Below are positions 58,921 through 64,000 of a stretch of DNA of 64,000 nt, one piece after another (position 1 is the stretch's first letter; each line of letters opens with the position of its first letter). The DNA comes from Micropterus salmoides (taxonomy: Eukaryota > Chordata > Actinopteri > Centrarchiformes > Centrarchidae). The position numbers were made by a program, and so were the translations under genes. Where the stretch lies: the NCBI RefSeq assembly GCF_014851395.1, contig NW_024041150.1:32189585-32253584 (forward strand), written 5' to 3'. Under the pieces are notes generated by a model. The model did no database searches, had not been told where the DNA came from, and worked only from the letters and a program-made list of their open reading frames with translations.

Positions 58921-59530
58921 TCCCCCAGGATTTTAGGTAACGTTGGGGTTGAGATATTTTCAGTTCAGTTGGCGGTCTCGTCTCCCCAAATGCAGAATGC
59001 CTTTTGGTTCTATATTTAGGGCGTTACACAACAAAAGATTGCATCATCTGCCAACATAGTTTTATTTGCCAGAATTTTCTCTGTAGTCTCATTTTCTTCT
59101 GCTGCTGCTCCTTCTGCTGCGTGCCGGGCTGAGGTTGTAAATAAGAAGTTTGTTTGTAATTAACTTGCCCTGTTAAACAAAGGTTAAATGAGAAGAAAAG
59201 CTGTTTGCATATTCTGTAAAGACCTTACAGGACTTACAGGAGTTCTTTATTTTTTGTTTTGTTTTCCACCGTTTTGTTTCTGTTGTGTTTTTCGAAGCGG
59301 TTGGAGTTATTTTTTCAGCTGAGATGCTGTAAGGAGGCTTGTGGAGCTTTTATCTAATCTGCAGAAACTGGTTTCGGTTCTCAAGTCAATTTTATTCATA
59401 CAGACAAATTCAGAAATTTGCCTCAGGGGGTTTTACAATCTGTTACAGCTTACGACACCCTCTGTCCTCAGATCCAACGTTTAAATAAGGTAAAACTTTA
59501 AAAAACCTTTATTGTGTACAAAAGAAATGG
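58921..59530. other. No recognisable feature
   Basis: No frame, terminal repeat or tandem array that I can support. Confidence 0.45.
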
Positions 59531-59660
59531 ACAAAACCTGACACATATAGATAGATTTTTCCAGGACGGACAGACATGTCAAAAATTACAATTTGGAAAA
59601 TCAGGATGACAACATTATAGATAGAGTGTTAAAAATCTATCTATATGTGTCAGTTTTTGT
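59531..59660. repeat. 30-bp inverted repeat, 70-bp spacer
   Basis: CTGACACATATAGATAGATT at 59538-59557 is repeated in reverse complement at 59634-59653, and the arms extend to 30 bases with one mismatch. Arms 59531-59560 and 59631-59660. It could be a tiny MITE or a transcribed hairpin. Confidence 0.75.
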
Positions 59661-60274
59661 ACAGCGCAGACACAGGAATAAGGGATTTGGACCCCAACGT
59701 AGACACTAAGGCCGAGCAGGTACAGTTTTTTGTGTCTGTTTAAACCAAGTCTTTGCAACTTACAGAACAGAAGAGGCAGGCAGTCCAGGGAATAAACAGA
59801 GGTGTCAAAATATGTCTGGTTTAAAATCAGGCTTTATTTGGTTTCTTAAACATCTTGGTTACATAGCAGCATTTAAATTACTATATTCTAACTTGTAACT
59901 TTATATTAAAATATTGTCATTAAATGATGAATGAACGGAGAATAAATGATGGGACAGAGTGAAGAAGAGCTCATCATGTTTGTTTAGACGTCAGATCCAC
60001 CAAACAAGCTTTTATTGTCAATGTGATTTTTGTTTACAATGTCGGGATTTCTGTAAGTTTGAACCAAAGCAAATAAAAAACTCAACTGCATGAGAGTCAG
60101 CCAGTTGAGTATGTACAGTATGTATCCCAGGGCGTCACACATGGACGCTTGGTTGAGACCACTTCAGCATTGTTTCTGTACGTGGGTTCTGTGGTCAAAT
60201 TAGCAACAATAAATGTGCAATGTCTGGTTACACTTTCAAGATAAAACTAGTGGTTAATGTTTTAAAACTTCGCA
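59661..60274. other. No recognisable feature
   Basis: AT-rich, no supported feature. Confidence 0.45.
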
Positions 60275-60350
60275 ATTTGGTTAGGTTTAGTCACCAAAAT
60301 TAGGTGTAGGAAAAGATTATGGTTTGGGTTAAAAACCACCCATGCATCCT
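60275..60350 (+). repeat. Dispersed GGTTAGGTTTAGG repeat, copy 5
   Basis: TTTGGTTAGGTTTAGTCACC, then AAAAGATTATGGTTTGGGTT. Confidence 0.6.
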
Positions 60351-61839
60351 CCTTACTCTGATTTGTCTGTTATTTTTAATTGGTCTGCTTTTAGCATTGA
60401 ACAATGACGCTAATGGGGTGCCATGTGCCATTTGACGTCCAGGGAATGAGAACTGGCTGGATTGTACCTCTACTGCAAGTCACTCAGAATCAGATTTTCC
60501 AAAAATGACTAACATGAAATCCCTTATGTGTAAAACACGATACAATGATGATCATCACTTAGAGCCAAAACTGTAGGTCTCTTCTGGCTCTAATGCACAC
60601 TTCAGTGAGCATAAGAATTTGCTGTTCATGTTCAGCTTGTGCACTCAGCAGAGTGTTAACAATCAGATTTCCTGTTTGCAAGTTGAATCCCATCTCTATT
60701 CCTGCCAAACCTCCCTGTTGGCAGCGCCCGACTCCTTAAACCCCTCCATCAGCCAAAGGAAAACCCTGCAGGCTGTGCTCAAAATCCCCCTCCATCCTCC
60801 ATCAAAGCTGCAACTCTGCAGCCGGAGCAGAGCAGATTCAGGCTCCGCAGGTTAGATTTTTTGCATTGAAGTTGTTTTGGGACTAATTAAGATTCCACTT
60901 AATATCTGCCTTCGCCCTGCATTTCACCCCTTTTTGCCCTCTTTCATCACAACACAACAGAGTGGGGTTTGTCTTCCAGGGTTATCTCACATATAACATT
61001 AAGTGTAAGGCGCTCTCTTCTTTCTCTTCTGTTCTCTTTCGCTCCTACCCCCCCTCCTGCTCCACTTTAACTCTTTTTTTTTGCCTTTTCATCTTCTGTT
61101 TTACATGCCATTCCCTGTTTAAACACTTCCCTTGCCTCCACCAGTCTTCACATTTTTGCTCTTCTTTCTTTGCAGCTTTTAAATATTCTTTTCATAGCGG
61201 AACTGGTGTGAACATTTAGGCTGAACTCTGAAAAGCAGTTGACTACACTGCAAATGTGAATACTGAACTGCCAGTATTTCCAAACATCTATGTGACTCCC
61301 CCCCCCCTTCATCTTCTTTATTACTTCCCCTTTCCCCTCCTTTACTCTGCTTATGGCCTCATATAATCTGCCACCCCACTTTTTAAATTCCCTTCTTCTT
61401 CCAATTGCTTCCATTAGAAAAGAAAATCCATTCTATCTCTGCCCTGTAGCTGCATTTGTGATTTCATTTCATTATGTCTTATGACATTAATAGTGTAGAG
61501 TCGCTGGATGGGTCATAGAACCTGAAACTGTCCTTGAGTCTAAAGTGAGAAAGACCATTTCTGCCTGAGGATCAAATAAGGGGGGCTCTCTACTGTAAAT
61601 TAGGACTTCACGTGTGTGTGCTTGTTGCTGAAGATAAAGAAGCTGAAGTGCAAACCATTTTGAAGACTTAATATGCCAGAAGACTGTATGTAGATAACCC
61701 CAATAGTGCTGGTGGTAGTAACCAGCCATTTTCTTTCCCTGTTGACTTGCTATCTTGAAAACTGCCAATCTCAACACTGCTATGACCAGTGAGAGAATGC
61801 AATGGTACATGCACAAACCTTTTGCACTACAACTACATG
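60351..61839. other. No recognisable feature
   Basis: CT-rich patches at 61010-61190 and 61300-61400 produce frames of 78-118 residues without domain motifs. Confidence 0.45.
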
Positions 61840-62123
61840 TCACGTTGAGCCTCCGGGCTGAACGCAGGTAACAGAGGTTGTGGACCCAAACACAGACATG
61901 GCGAAGGAGTTTGTAAAATGATAGTGAAGTTTATTGCAAAGAGTGAAACTTACAGGTGATGAGAGTAGTCCATAACACACAAAGGGTGAGTAAATCCAAA
62001 AAGTCCAACTCAAAGTAATCCAAAATAATCCATGAAACACAGGAGGCACAAAAACCACTAGGCTTGCACACGAGGATCTACTGCAACAACAATGACCAGG
62101 CCCAGAGTGAAGGGTCAAACCAC
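61840..62123. repeat. Interspersed repeat, class unknown
   Basis: GTGGACCCAAACACAGACAT, AGTGAAGTTTATTGCAAAG, AAAAAGTCCAACTCAAAG, AAACACAGGAGGCACAAAAA and AACAATGACCAGGCCCAGAG are arranged like a common fish interspersed repeat. TTAA family 1 copy B begins directly beside it. Confidence 0.5.
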
Positions 62124-63976
62124 TTAAAGGTTCAGTGTGTAAGTTCTAGTGACATCTAGTGGTGAGGGTTGCGAATTGCACCCCCCATCCCCTACCCAAG
62201 CGAGCAGTATAGCTATGGTGCCTGAGACAGGACAAAGATGTCATCTGTGAGATGAAAGAGATTGCCAATCAAGAAATTAGGTTTCTTTAGATAGATATGT
62301 TAAGAAATTATGTTAAAACCAAATGTTTAATATTATTGTTACTTGTTTATTAATAAACAGCCACATCAAGAAATGAAGTGCTACATGATGTCTCATACTC
62401 CTGTAAGACATTATTTTACATCTTGGGAGGGTTGGCTCATCTGGACTAACATACCAAAGTAAATGAAGAAATTCTCAAACACTATCACATCTAATGTATC
62501 AAGTATGACCACTTACAGATACCTGGGTAATGTAAGCCTCATTGTTTCTGCACCACAGTCCATTATAAACCACATAATACATGAAGTTTATGAAGACATA
62601 GTCAGGGGAGGATCAAAGCTCCTCTCACTTAATTAGATAAGCATGCAAATATTACCAAAATGTCTTTTTAAATTTTTTGAAATACAACAGAAACACAAAG
62701 TAGTACTGACAGCCATAATTTCAGTTTGTGGTAAAACGGTTCAACGTTTTTTAATGGGCATTTAGAATGTGAAAGTACAAATTACATATTTGCACAGTGG
62801 GAAGCAATATCCAGTAAGTTTTTTTTAACGCAAATTCGGAAAGTATCAGTGTCACTTGATAGACACACGGCCTAGTTATACATCACCATTAGCAGTAAAA
62901 AGAAATGCATGTTTTCCACCAGGGCAGTAAAATGTGAAGTTTAGCTGCTGATCTGAGCTTCCCTGCTGTTACCGTTTCATTACCAATAATATTCATAAGC
63001 TGTTTGTCTCAGGAAGGTAACGGCACATTTCTGTCCACATAAAAAAGTCAAACCATGTAACATACAAAGCCAAAACAGAGTGCTGGGGGGAGAGAGAGAG
63101 AGAGCGAGAGCGAAAGAGAGAGAAACTACATGAAATTAATCCAACCAACATAACACCACAAGCCAAAACACAGCACTGGAGAATAAACCAATCCAACTAA
63201 CAATAAATGTTTTTCTACCAGTCAGTAAAAGTTTAGCTGGCTGCTGCTTTCGTGCTCTAAGCTAACATTACGGTTTTATTGCCAGTTAACGTTACTGATC
63301 AGCTGATTGTCGGCAAAGCCAAACCACAGACTGGAGAATAAGTAGGCGCCATGAAATTAATCCATATTTCACACCACTGACAGGGGAAACATGTCAAGCC
63401 TCTCGTGATTATGGCCAGCTAATAGCTAAAGCTCTCAAACAACAGTTTTCATTTGCATCACTAAAGTCTGACAAACAAACTTAAAACAATGCACCGCTTT
63501 GAAAACATCCACAAAATCCGTGATTTCTGCCGTCAGCTGTCTGTCCCGACTCCATCTGGCTGTCGGCTCTTGTGCTCAATAACACGTGGGCTCCTTCATT
63601 TGTCCAAATGTCACTTCTCTTCTGACTTCCAATAAACCAAGACTACTCAAAGACTGTATATTATTATTAGTATTATTATTATTCCCTCTTCTTCTTCTTT
63701 GTGCGTATAGACTACCGGAATTACACAAGCAGAAGGAGAACGCCGTGATGACAAAACGTGCTCTGTAGCGCTGTTTGTTCGGTGTCGGCTACGGTAGAAA
63801 CATGACGACAAAATACCTCCACAGCAGTGTCTCACTCAATGTCTCATTCTAAGGTAATAAAAACATAATGGTTCATTATGTAAGGTCTTTATACACCACT
63901 GAAAACATAGTTATGTATCTTATATTGCATTTCTGTCAATAGAACCTCAGAAATATTACACACACTGAACCTTTAA
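62124..63976 (+). mobile_element. TTAA family 1, copy B (1.85 kb)
   Basis: Starts TTAAAGGTTCAGTGTGTAAG and ends CACACTGAACCTTTAA; TTAA at both borders. Shares the left 60 bases and most of 62685-63976 with copy A (8353-10596). Copy B lacks the nested repeat of copy A but has 0.45 kb of its own at about 62215-62680, so each has a private insertion. (GA)n at 63090-63122 and (ATT)n at 63661-63683. No transposase motif. Confidence 0.8.
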
Positions 63977-64000
63977 ATAGAATAGGTGAGGGAGCAACTA

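Noticed and set aside
61487..61843. 118-residue minus-strand frame
   Set aside because: No recognisable motif; consistent with chance in a stretch of mixed composition.

Overview
The window looks like an AT-rich, repeat-dense stretch of a teleost (probably percomorph) genome, either intergenic or inside a very long intron. The evidence is the repeat content: L2-like LINEs with fish-type 3' tails, tRNA-headed SINEs sharing that tail, Tc1-like and hAT elements, many (CA/GT)n, (ATT)n and (GATA)n microsatellites. I found no host gene exon, no bacterial-type gene and no functional tRNA or rRNA gene. All recognisable coding sequence is broken transposon protein. Family names come from recognised motifs, not from a database search.

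Layout. 1-4 kb: a hAT transposase pseudogene with a GT-AG intron, carrying an L2 LINE fragment in its 3' part. 4-11 kb: a hAT MITE with a perfect 8-bp duplication, an unassigned repeat, and a 2.2-kb TTAA-flanked element. 11-23 kb: LINE 3' ends, two SINEs, several hAT-like elements, and the first copy of a 0.9-1 kb repeat that recurs at 45 kb. 26-27.5 kb: an L2-like LINE. 33-37 kb: a second TTAA-flanked family and two Tc1-like elements side by side. 37.7-41 kb: a 3.3-kb minus-strand LINE with endonuclease and reverse-transcriptase parts, interrupted by a patchwork insertion. 43.4-44.3 kb: a TA-flanked IS630/Tc1-like element; one half of it plus outside flank recurs as a 422-bp inverted copy inside that LINE. 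47.4-49.7 kb: a hAT MITE split by a TTAA-flanked element. 51 kb: a degenerate 39-bp tandem repeat. 53.5-55.1 kb: a LINE fragment and a terminal-inverted-repeat element with a THAP zinc-finger remnant. 58 kb: a 0.9-kb polypurine tract. 62-64 kb: a second copy of the first TTAA family.

Nothing here works together as a gene system. The interest lies in insertion history: nesting order can be read from intact target-site duplications. The most unusual structure is the 422-bp inverted pair (39394-39815 and 44048-44469), identical by eye, one arm of which sits in a two-source insertion inside a LINE reading frame.
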